In this document: positions 1-4,536 of the stretch, one piece after another
How positions within the stretch are numbered: the stretch's first letter is position 1
Layout: the number at the start of each line of letters is the position of its first letter
NCBI GenBank assembly: GCA_017519685.1
Contig: JAFWRV010000232.1
Coordinates: 1-5,008 of the forward strand
Reading direction: 5' to 3'
Origin: Clostridia bacterium
GTDB taxonomy: Bacteria > Bacillota > Clostridia > Oscillospirales > Acutalibacteraceae
Length of the DNA stretch: 5,008 nt
Position numbers and translations under genes: made by a program
Notes under the pieces: model-generated
Told to the model about the DNA's origin: nothing
Databases searched by the model: none
Seen by the model: the letters and a program-made list of their open reading frames with translations, nothing else

Positions 1-28
1 CATCTGCCGCTTTATAAATTTTACTCAT
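1..28 (-). CDS. 5' end of a gene, possibly cysteine synthase (CysK-like), cut by window edge
   Basis: An ATG at 28-26 on the minus strand opens a frame that runs off the window after nine codons, reading MSKIYKAAD. The start is supported by AGGAGAA at 40-34, a Shine-Dalgarno sequence five bases upstream, and by the complete promoter and leader before it. Nine residues cannot identify a protein by themselves. From memory, many clostridial O-acetylserine sulfhydrylases (cysteine synthase, PLP-dependent, cytoplasmic, making cysteine from O-acetylserine and sulfide) begin with a closely similar M-x-KIYK-x-AD string just before their LIGNTP motif. The tandem cysteine codons that end the upstream leader ORF fit this identity. 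The existence of a gene is fairly secure; the product is inference, and the next bases outside the window would decide it. Confidence 0.6.
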
Positions 29-33
29 AATTA

Positions 34-40
34 TTCTCCT
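34..40 (-). promoter_or_regulatory. Ribosome binding site of the partial gene at 28
   Basis: The minus strand reads AGGAGAA from 40 to 34, followed by five bases (TAATT) and the ATG at 28. It lies one base downstream of the 3' arm of the long-range stem (42-53), so folding of that stem could influence ribosome loading here. Confidence 0.75.
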
Positions 41-41
41 T

Positions 42-113
42 TATTGTTGAAAAAACTTTTTATTAATTGTTTTTGGAAGTGTTTTTAAGTGTTTTACTGA
101 ATTTTCAACAACA
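42..113 (-). promoter_or_regulatory. Predicted leader RNA stem linking Cys-Cys-stop codons to the downstream RBS
   Basis: In the minus-strand transcript, UGUUGUUGAAAA (113 to 102) can pair with UUUUCAACAAUA (53 to 42) to give 12 continuous base pairs with one G-U pair. The core is a perfect 10-bp DNA inverted repeat (TTTTCAACAA at 102-111, TTGTTGAAAA at 44-53). The 5' arm coincides codon by codon with Cys-Cys-stop-AAA at the end of the small leader ORF. The 3' arm ends two bases before the ribosome binding site at 40-34. A ribosome slowed at the cysteine codons would cover the 5' arm. No U-run follows the 3' arm, so control of translation is more likely than transcription termination. The roughly 48-base AU-rich loop makes the stem only moderately stable, and a DNA-level role for the repeat is not excluded. 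Confidence 0.45.
77..95. repeat. Two 9-bp direct repeats AAGTGTTTT, 10 bp apart
   Basis: The plus strand carries AAGTGTTTT at 77-85 and again at 87-95, separated by one base. The repeat lies inside the loop between the two arms of the leader stem. One helical turn of spacing would put both copies on the same DNA face, but in such AT-rich DNA this may be chance. Confidence 0.3.
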
Positions 114-164
114 TCGGCCGAATCTGAAATTATTTCTCAGCATTGAGATAAGAATAGTTGTCAT
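105..164 (-). CDS. 19-residue leader peptide ORF ending Cys-Cys
   Basis: A 20-codon frame runs from ATG at 164-162 to TGA at 107-105 and encodes MTTILISMLRNNFRFGRCC. It is preceded by a strong ribosome binding site, AAAAGGAGG at 178-170, five bases from the ATG, and by a promoter at 206-234, so it is probably translated. The peptide has no recognisable domain. Its final two sense codons are both TGU (Cys), directly before the stop. That is the arrangement used by amino-acid-responsive leader peptides, and cysteine-rich upstream ORFs that sense cysteine are known in mycobacteria. The gene that follows 76 bases after the stop may be a cysteine synthase, which would fit. Alternatives are a decayed gene start or an untranslated chance frame; the strong RBS and the placement of the stem argue against both. 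Confidence 0.5.
   Translation of the reverse strand: MTTILISMLRNNFRFGRCC
130..151 (-). promoter_or_regulatory. Small hairpin inside the leader ORF
   Basis: The sequence can fold as TCTCA (135-139) with TGAGA (144-148) around a four-base GCAT loop. The stem is extended by TTA (130-132) with TAA (149-151) across a small asymmetric bulge. It lies within codons 5 to 12 of the leader ORF and would melt when ribosomes pass. It is a possible partner in a leader switch, but such a short hairpin could be incidental. Confidence 0.25.
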
Positions 165-169
165 GCGTG

Positions 170-178
170 CCTCCTTTT
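170..178 (-). promoter_or_regulatory. Strong ribosome binding site of the leader ORF
   Basis: AAAAGGAGG reads from 178 to 170 on the minus strand, five bases before the ATG at 164. It is a stronger match to anti-Shine-Dalgarno than the site of the partial gene downstream, and it is the main reason to believe that the 19-codon ORF is translated. Confidence 0.65.
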
Positions 179-242
179 AACCTATCTCTGCGGTAGGTTA
201 ATGACACTATATCACGATTTACCTACCTTGTCAAGGGGTAAA
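179..242 (-). promoter_or_regulatory. Cluster of ACCTA/TAGGT inverted repeats forming a probable operator
   Basis: Three interleaved inverted repeats cover the promoter. On the plus strand, AACCTA (179-184) faces TAGGTT (194-199) across the predicted transcription start. GGTAGGT (192-198) faces ACCTACC (221-227), centred exactly on the -10 box. TTTACC (218-223) faces GGTAAA (237-242), bracketing the -35 box. Such symmetry on all promoter elements suggests repression by a dimeric regulator encoded elsewhere. TAGGT-type palindromes remind me of sites of Rrf2-family (IscR/CymR-type) regulators of sulfur metabolism, but I cannot verify that here. The first repeat could also act as a 6-bp RNA hairpin at the 5' end of the transcript. 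Confidence 0.5.
206..234 (-). promoter_or_regulatory. Sigma-A-type promoter for the leader ORF and the gene at 28
   Basis: On the minus strand a perfect -35 TTGACA (234-229) is followed by 17 bases and a -10 TATAGT (211-206, five of six matching TATAAT). The transcript would begin near 199, giving a leader of about 170 bases before the ATG at 28. The terminator of the preceding permease operon lies just upstream (262-289), so this is an independent unit. Confidence 0.8.
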
Positions 243-261
243 TAAATTTTTTTAAGCAGAA

Positions 262-289
262 ATGCCGCCCCGGAATACCGGAGCGGCAT
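262..289 (-). terminator. Rho-independent-type terminator of the GntR/ABC operon
   Basis: ATGCCGC (262-268) pairs with GCGGCAT (283-289). After one C/A mismatch, CCGG (270-273) pairs with CCGG (278-281) around the four-base loop AATA, so the stem is GC-rich with 11 pairs. It begins 13 bases after the permease stop. On the minus strand the following bases are TTCTGCTT and then A-rich, a weak U-tract, so termination may be partial. It separates this operon from the promoter at 206-234. Confidence 0.65.
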
Positions 290-302
290 ATATTCTGTTG
301 TA

Positions 303-2759
303 TTACTTTAATTCCGAGGGAACATATCCGATGACGTCGACACCGTTTTCATATTGAATAAGAACAAAATTTCCTTCACAATACTCGGGATATTTGAGTC
401 TGACTGAGGAAAGAATATTTTCAATCTCCGCCTTATCTGTAATCTTCTTTGCGTTTGCCGGAATATCATATCCCCTGTCCTTTAATGAAAATTCGATTTC
501 GTTGCCGTATTCATCTACCTGATATACCATATAAGCTTCGGCATCCGGGAAAACAATCCTTCCCGAGAGCATAAATGAGCTGAAAATCGTACGGTAACTG
601 TCTTTCGACTCATCTTCATACTTGAAGCATGTGACTGATTTCACTTTAACGGTTCCCTTCTCAAAATATTTCATAAGGCCGTTCTCTTTTATAAATTCAA
701 CTGTATTTTTCATATTTTCATGAACAGGGAATACCGCGAATGCGGAATTGAGATAATCGAAATTCTCTTCTGTCATCGGCACATCGGTGTAATAGCTTTC
801 TTCTTCGCCATCGGGAATACCGTTTTCCGGAAGACCATTTAACGAATGGGAAAAAGCCAAATAACCGATAAGAGGTGATGACGAAATATAGTTGAGCGGC
901 AGCGTGCCGTCAATAATATCCTTATTCAGGACTTCAAGGAGTTTTTCCTTCCCGGCGCGGGTTGAAAGCGCGCCAACCTGAGTCGCGTTGATATAATCGG
1001 GAGAATAAGCATTAACCCAGATATCTTCCTGTAAAACAGCTTCATATCTTGTTGAACCGGGAGAAAGATTCTCCGAAACCGTTTTGCGGTAATGTTCTGT
1101 TTCCGCAAGCTCGGCGAGTTCGGTTATTGAATCTATTGAAGCTGCCTTGTACATTCTTTTAACTTTTTTCCCGTTATTGAGTTCGTATTCAAATCTGATT
1201 ACACAGGGAACCGTGTCTTCTCCCGAAAGACCGCCGCCGAAATGATAGTCCGGTTTTCCGGTTGATTCTTTATCTGCTTTCCGATTCACGGAAATAATTT
1301 TTTCAATATCCGCTTTGTCTGTGAATCCCGGCGTCATTATGGTTGTTTCAGTTGTAAGCGAGAGAGACGCGTCAATTCTGAGCCCGTTTTCGCTGTAACT
1401 GTCTGAAGTATAGCCATACCCGTAGGGGCTATTTCCGTCAAAATCCCCGAGCGCGTCCCTGTTGACGGTTACGCTTGCGGATTTGACTTCATCCGCCGTC
1501 GGGATTTTATAGAATTTTCCGAAAAATCCGGTTACAAATACCGCTGCAATAAGACAGAACACACCGAGTTCTATAATCAGATTTTTAAATCTTTTACGGT
1601 ATTCTTTAAGTGAACGGACACTGATTAAATCAACAACCGTGTAGCCGATTGCCATAATAACAATACCGGTTAACACAACAGCCAGGCACTTGTTTTTGTA
1701 TGATGTATCAATATCGTTCACTACAATTTCAGATACTACCGCGGCAAGGAAACTGCCGACTGTTACAACGCAGTAGCCCTCAATCAGAGTACACATTCCC
1801 ATGAAGCCGGTTTTCTCATTCTTTCTGCGTTTAAAAAGGATTCCGCATATTACGGCTCCGACCGCTATGAGAGCAAGCAGGATTACCGGCGCAATGAAAG
1901 CGCGCGAAGAAAAATATTCGCCGAGAGCATTTCTCTGATCCCTCATGACACAGGGAATTCTGCTCAGATTATAATCGAATGCCGTCGGGAAAAGTTTACC
2001 GCTGACTTTTTCGATTTCCATCTGTGTATCAATATATTCTCCGCCGAACAGTCTGACTGACTGCGAGTTGAAAGTGGAAAGAATATAAGGTGAACCGCGT
2101 ACAAGAATTGACGCAAAATTGCCGGCGGTGTAAATCATCATAAGCGGTGAAGCAAAGCAGACAGCGCCCATAACAACGGCTTCCAGTCCTGACCCGAGAA
2201 CAATCTGCGCAAGCGTAAACACCGTAAATGTGTAACTGAGGGAAATAAATATTTTCAGGAAAACATTTGCCGCGTAAAAGAACAATTCACGGCTCGGCCC
2301 GAAAAAGCAGGCGTTGCCGGCTGTTACCGCCGCGACCGGAACAAACACGCCGCAGGCCATAATAATGATGCCCGACAAATAAAGCGAAGAAAAAAGTTTT
2401 TCGCGTGAAACACCGAGACTGAAATATACATTGGTTGAACCTTTGTTCATCAGAAAACTGAAAATGAAAAACGAGAGTACAACGGCAACCAGAACAGCAA
2501 TTAATCCGATAAACATACCGGACAGCGTATCAAATTCCTCGTAACCGCGGAATAAATATAAATAAGAATCTGTTTTCAGCGCCCGGGCGGCGATGGCATC
2601 TGTTTTCAGCAAATAACGGTACCGGCTGATGTATGACCAGATCTGTGAATAATAAAGCAGCAGAATAACGCTTATTGCCGCGCCGAGAAACCAGTTTTTC
2701 TTTATCGTGCGTCTGACGGTAAAGCCGAAAGGATCAGGCAAAGATTTCTTTGAAGTCAT
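303..2759 (-). CDS. Large ABC transporter permease with extracytoplasmic C-terminal domain
   Basis: This 818-residue protein is the membrane partner of the ATPase encoded immediately upstream. I choose the ATG at 2759 because GGAGGG lies eight bases before it; the frame stays open to an ATG at 2819, but that lies deep in the ATPase gene and lacks a ribosome binding site. The basic N-terminus (residues 1-22) is cytoplasmic. Hydrophobic spans lie at about 23-42, 81-103, 125-148, 164-187, 190-213, 288-308, 324-346, 357-380 and 396-416. This gives eight or nine helices with a soluble loop near 214-287. Residues 420-818 have no hydrophobic span and are probably outside the membrane; two similar strings, TDKADIEKIIS near 480 and TDKAEIENILS near 774, suggest a duplicated unit. 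The layout recalls ABC-2-like permeases of ytr-type operons, and I have a weak recollection of a family called DUF6449 with this architecture. Substrate unknown; an envelope-active antibiotic or lipid is a guess from operon type. Confidence 0.85.
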   Translation of the reverse strand: MTSKKSLPDPFGFTVRRTIKKNWFLGAAISVILLLYYSQIWSYISRYRYLLKTDAIAARALKTDSYLYLFRGYEEFDTLSGMFIGLIAVLVAVVLSFFIFSFLMNKGSTNVYFSLGVSREKLFSSLYLSGIIIMACGVFVPVAAVTAGNACFFGPSRELFFYAANVFLKIFISLSYTFTVFTLAQIVLGSGLEAVVMGAVCFASPLMMIYTAGNFASILVRGSPYILSTFNSQSVRLFGGEYIDTQMEIEKVSGKLFPTAFDYNLSRIPCVMRDQRNALGEYFSSRAFIAPVILLALIAVGAVICGILFKRRKNEKTGFMGMCTLIEGYCVVTVGSFLAAVVSEIVVNDIDTSYKNKCLAVVLTGIVIMAIGYTVVDLISVRSLKEYRKRFKNLIIELGVFCLIAAVFVTGFFGKFYKIPTADEVKSASVTVNRDALGDFDGNSPYGYGYTSDSYSENGLRIDASLSLTTETTIMTPGFTDKADIEKIISVNRKADKESTGKPDYHFGGGLSGEDTVPCVIRFEYELNNGKKVKRMYKAASIDSITELAELAETEHYRKTVSENLSPGSTRYEAVLQEDIWVNAYSPDYINATQVGALSTRAGKEKLLEVLNKDIIDGTLPLNYISSSPLIGYLAFSHSLNGLPENGIPDGEEESYYTDVPMTEENFDYLNSAFAVFPVHENMKNTVEFIKENGLMKYFEKGTVKVKSVTCFKYEDESKDSYRTIFSSFMLSGRIVFPDAEAYMVYQVDEYGNEIEFSLKDRGYDIPANAKKITDKAEIENILSSVRLKYPEYCEGNFVLIQYENGVDVIGYVPSELK
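415..1322 (-). repeat. Internal 26-bp direct repeat copies at 415-440 and 1297-1322 in the permease gene
   Basis: The two 26-base stretches at 415-440 and 1297-1322 are identical at 22 positions and encode TDKAEIENILS and TDKADIEKIIS in the same frame. They mark a duplicated motif in the extracytoplasmic part of the permease, one copy near its start and one near the C-terminus. The interval between them is not itself repeated at an obvious level. Confidence 0.45.
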
Positions 2760-3633
2760 AATCCGAACCCTCCATTTCTTCAAGGAATATTTCTTCGAGT
2801 GTAAGCGGGAATTTTTCAAGCAGAAGCGGATTCATTTCTCTGAGTTTTTCCTCGTTTTCATCGGCATCACCCTTGAGCGAAACCGTCAGGATTTTTCCGT
2901 CGCTTCTGAATTTCTTGATATCAAATCCGCTGAAGTCATCCTCTGTTTTTTCATCGGCGAAAACAAGACGGAATTTGCATCTGTCCGCGCTGATATCATC
3001 AACCGAGCAGTCGAGAGCAATCTGCTTTCCGTTTATCAGAGCAACATGGTCGCAGATATCAGAGATTTCGTGAAGGTTATGCGATGAGATAATGACGGAG
3101 CAGTTCTTCTCGGCAACATAATCAACTATCATCGAATTCATAATGTTTCTCTTTGCAGGATCGAGTCCGTCAAATGATTCGTCAAGCAGGAGATACTTCG
3201 GGGTTGTTGCCATTCCGAGTATCATTTCCGCCTGTCTCTGCATACCTTTTGAGAAAGAGTTGAGTTTATCTTTTTTATTGAGTTTCAGCACCTCGCAGAG
3301 TTTATCGAGTGTGCCGAAATTGAAATCCGGATAATATCCGGCGTAAAACTGTGCCATTTTTTCAATAGTGCTGAACGGCTCAAACCATATTTCATCCGGA
3401 ACATAAAACAGTCTGTTCCTTACCTCCGGGCTTTCAAAGGTTTCTTTTCCGTCAAAGAGGACCTGACCCGCATCCGCGCGGTAAACTCCGGCGGCGGTTT
3501 TAAGAAGAGTTGTTTTTCCCGCTCCGTTATAACCGACAAGGCCGTAAATAGAGCCGTCCCCCACCTCAAAAGAGATTGATTCAACGGCTGTGAAATCGCC
3601 GTATTTCTTAGTTACATTTTTAACGGAAATCAT
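2734..3633 (-). CDS. ABC transporter ATP-binding protein (YtrB/BcrA-like)
   Basis: This 299-residue cytoplasmic ATPase should power the permease encoded just downstream, whose gene overlaps it by 26 bases. The ABC domain covers about residues 1-215. Walker A is GYNGAGKT (34-41), the signature loop is SKGMQ (128-132) in place of LSGGQ, and Walker B is YLLLDE (147-152) with catalytic Glu152. The D-loop is GLDP (156-159) and the switch histidine is His185. The usual Q-loop glutamine position holds Asp80 in the string YVPDE, which I recall as common in YtrB/BcrA-like exporters. The last 80 residues form a small accessory domain. The ATG at 3633 shares an ATGA overlap with the repressor stop, and GGAGG lies nine bases upstream, so translational coupling is likely. 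All catalytic residues appear intact. Export or envelope-stress defence is inferred from subfamily and operon; the substrate is not visible. Confidence 0.92.
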   Translation of the reverse strand: MISVKNVTKKYGDFTAVESISFEVGDGSIYGLVGYNGAGKTTLLKTAAGVYRADAGQVLFDGKETFESPEVRNRLFYVPDEIWFEPFSTIEKMAQFYAGYYPDFNFGTLDKLCEVLKLNKKDKLNSFSKGMQRQAEMILGMATTPKYLLLDESFDGLDPAKRNIMNSMIVDYVAEKNCSVIISSHNLHEISDICDHVALINGKQIALDCSVDDISADRCKFRLVFADEKTEDDFSGFDIKKFRSDGKILTVSLKGDADENEEKLREMNPLLLEKFPLTLEEIFLEEMEGSDYDFKEIFA

Positions 3634-4001
3634 TTTTCCTCACCTCCGTAGATGCTTTTAAGAATGTTGATAATCGAGTCTTCAGTAACTCCGAGCGATT
3701 TTGCCGTTCTGAAATTTTCGGTAATGTCCCTGATTATTCTTGCGGTAACAGCCGAGTTTTCCAGAGCCGACTTGCTGACAAAGCATCCCATTCCCGGAAC
3801 AGTATAAATTACTCCACTGATTTCAAGCTCCGCGAATGCCTTTTTTACCGTATTGACATTTACCGAAGTTTCGGATGAAACCTGTCTTATTGACGGCAAT
3901 TTTGAGTCCTCGGGATAAACGCCGAGACGGATTAAAGTTACAATCTGATTTTTAATCTGCTCATAAACCGGAACTCTGCTCTGCTTATCGACCGAAATCA
4001 T
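3630..4001 (-). CDS. GntR-family transcriptional regulator, YtrA subfamily
   Basis: This 123-residue DNA-binding protein probably represses its own operon. The winged helix-turn-helix spans about residues 10-77: PVYEQIKNQI opens helix 1, KLPSIRQVS marks the conserved GntR turn, VNVNTVKKAFAELE is the recognition helix, and GMGCFV is the wing. The remaining 45 residues form a short helical tail, too small for a ligand-binding FCD or UTRA domain; that is the hallmark of the YtrA subfamily, where the tail serves dimerisation. The start at 4001 has AGGAGG eight bases upstream; an in-frame ATG at 4058 lies upstream of the predicted transcription start and inside the promoter, so it is rejected. The gene is followed by the ATPase gene through an ATGA overlap. 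In Bacillus subtilis, YtrA-controlled ABC operons respond to cell-wall antibiotics; the inducer here is unknown. Confidence 0.93.
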   Translation of the reverse strand: MISVDKQSRVPVYEQIKNQIVTLIRLGVYPEDSKLPSIRQVSSETSVNVNTVKKAFAELEISGVIYTVPGMGCFVSKSALENSAVTARIIRDITENFRTAKSLGVTEDSIINILKSIYGGEEK

Positions 4002-4008
4002 TACGACC

Positions 4009-4014
4009 ACCTCC
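4009..4014 (-). promoter_or_regulatory. Ribosome binding site that fixes the GntR start
   Basis: The minus strand carries AGGAGG about eight bases before the ATG at 4001. No comparable site precedes the longer in-frame start at 4058, and the operator and transcription start lie between the two, so the shorter 123-residue product is preferred. Confidence 0.75.
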
Positions 4015-4019
4015 TGTAT

Positions 4020-4046
4020 AACTGTGATATCTGTGCTATTACAGTT
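4020..4046 (-). promoter_or_regulatory. 27-bp operator, probable GntR autoregulation site
   Basis: On the minus strand, AACTGTAATA and TATCACAGTT flank a seven-base centre (GCACAGA). The arms are reverse complements at nine of ten positions. The core fits a GTnATA-N7-TATnAC pattern, the type of symmetric GT...AC site known for YtrA-like GntR regulators. It overlaps the predicted transcription start (about 4042) and lies upstream of the ribosome binding site, so a bound dimer would block initiation. It is placed next to the repressor's own gene, which makes autoregulation the natural reading. Confidence 0.7.
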
Positions 4047-4048
4047 GT

Positions 4049-4077
4049 ATGATATCACGCATTTGTTGCTTTGTCAA
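4049..4077 (-). promoter_or_regulatory. Sigma-A-type promoter of the gntR-ABC operon
   Basis: On the minus strand TTGACA (4077-4072) is followed by a 17-base spacer and TATCAT (4054-4049). The transcript would start near 4042, inside the operator. A short palindrome around GATATC (4051-4056) overlaps the -10 box. The spacer ends in CGTGA just as in the second promoter at 206-234. Confidence 0.78.
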
Positions 4078-4127
4078 GTGTTTGTTTCAAATTTTCTCAT
4101 CCGAGGCAAAAAAATTTAATTTCGGTG

Positions 4128-4156
4128 TTGTATTTTATAGACGGTTATGTTAATAT
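4128..4156 (+). promoter_or_regulatory. Possible promoter of the DivIVA-like gene
   Basis: TTGTAT (4128-4133) and TAATAT (4151-4156) are spaced by 17 bases, giving four of six matches to each consensus box, and initiation would fall near 4163. It lies about 50 bases from the opposing promoter, leaving the divergent transcripts non-overlapping. The DNA is very AT-rich, so other -10-like strings exist nearby and the exact site is uncertain. Confidence 0.4.
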
Positions 4157-4193
4157 ATCATAAATTATACTTTTTAAAAGGAGGATTTTATAA

Positions 4194-4499
4194 ATGGAAA
4201 ACAAGGAATTATTCAATTTTGAAGCTCAGGGTTACAGCTGCGCGGAAGTTGAAAACTACATTGACAAGCTCAAAGCGGAATATAAAAAAGTTTTTGAATA
4301 TGCCAACAATATCAAGAGCGACAACGAAAAACTCAAGAAGATTTGCCGCGCTCTTTCAGATGAAAACAAAACTCTCAAGGGCTCCCCTGCCGCAGCGTCG
4401 GCGCCCGCGGCGGATATCTCCGCAAACGTTGAGAAAATCAATTCTCTTATAGTTGCTCTCGCAAAAGAAGGCTCGGCACTCAAAGACCTTATTAAATAA
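4194..4499 (+). CDS. Small DivIVA-like coiled-coil protein
   Basis: This 101-residue protein starts at an ATG nine bases after AGGAGG (4179-4184). Residues 7-36 match the N-terminal DivIVA/GpsB pattern: Phe9, then GY (13-14), EV (18-19), Tyr22, Leu26 and Tyr30, as in the GYxxxEVxxYxxxL fold entry. Residues 27-62 are rich in Lys, Glu and Leu with heptad spacing, so a dimeric coiled coil is likely. A short Ala/Pro linker (63-74) leads to a second helix (75-101). DivIVA proteins gather at curved membranes at poles and septa and recruit partners. Here Ala11-Gln12 stand where DivIVA of Bacillus has the membrane-inserting Phe-Arg pair, so membrane binding is doubtful. The protein is much shorter than full DivIVA (about 160 residues) and close to GpsB in length. 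A role in division or envelope organisation is inferred from the motif only. Confidence 0.75.
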   Translation: MENKELFNFEAQGYSCAEVENYIDKLKAEYKKVFEYANNIKSDNEKLKKICRALSDENKTLKGSPAAASAPAADISANVEKINSLIVALAKEGSALKDLIK

Positions 4500-4536
4500 T
4501 CAGTTACCGAATATAAAACGAAAGGCAGTTCTTTTT

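Noticed and set aside
29..200. A riboswitch or T-box in the leader of the gene at 28
   Set aside because: The leader is only about 170 bases, contains a translated-looking ORF, and I see no T-box motif, specifier stem, S-box or other known aptamer core; the leader-peptide model fits better.
2760..2819. In-frame upstream extension of the permease by 20 residues to ATG 2819
   Set aside because: It lies wholly inside the ATPase gene with no ribosome binding site; ATG 2759 has GGAGGG at good spacing and is followed by a typical basic, then hydrophobic, N-terminus.
2707..3334. Plus-strand open frames opposite the ATPase gene (2707-3087, 2873-3073, 3143-3334)
   Set aside because: They lie antisense to a strongly conserved ABC ATPase, have no ribosome binding sites and encode no recognisable protein; they are reading-frame shadows.
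4002..4058. In-frame upstream extension of the GntR protein by 19 residues to ATG 4058
   Set aside because: The extension covers the operator and the -10 box, so it would lie upstream of the predicted transcript start; the ATG at 4001 has a proper RBS and begins the usual GntR N-terminus.
4145..4163. Inverted repeat TTATG...CATAA near the start of the DivIVA-like transcript
   Set aside because: Only five bases per arm in very AT-rich DNA, expected by chance; no regulator is suggested.
4147..4483. Alternative frames over the DivIVA-like gene (plus 4147-4452, minus 4256-4483)
   Set aside because: The plus frame starts before the RBS and encodes a basic, low-complexity product; the minus frame is antisense. 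Only the frame from 4194 has the AGGAGG site and a family motif.
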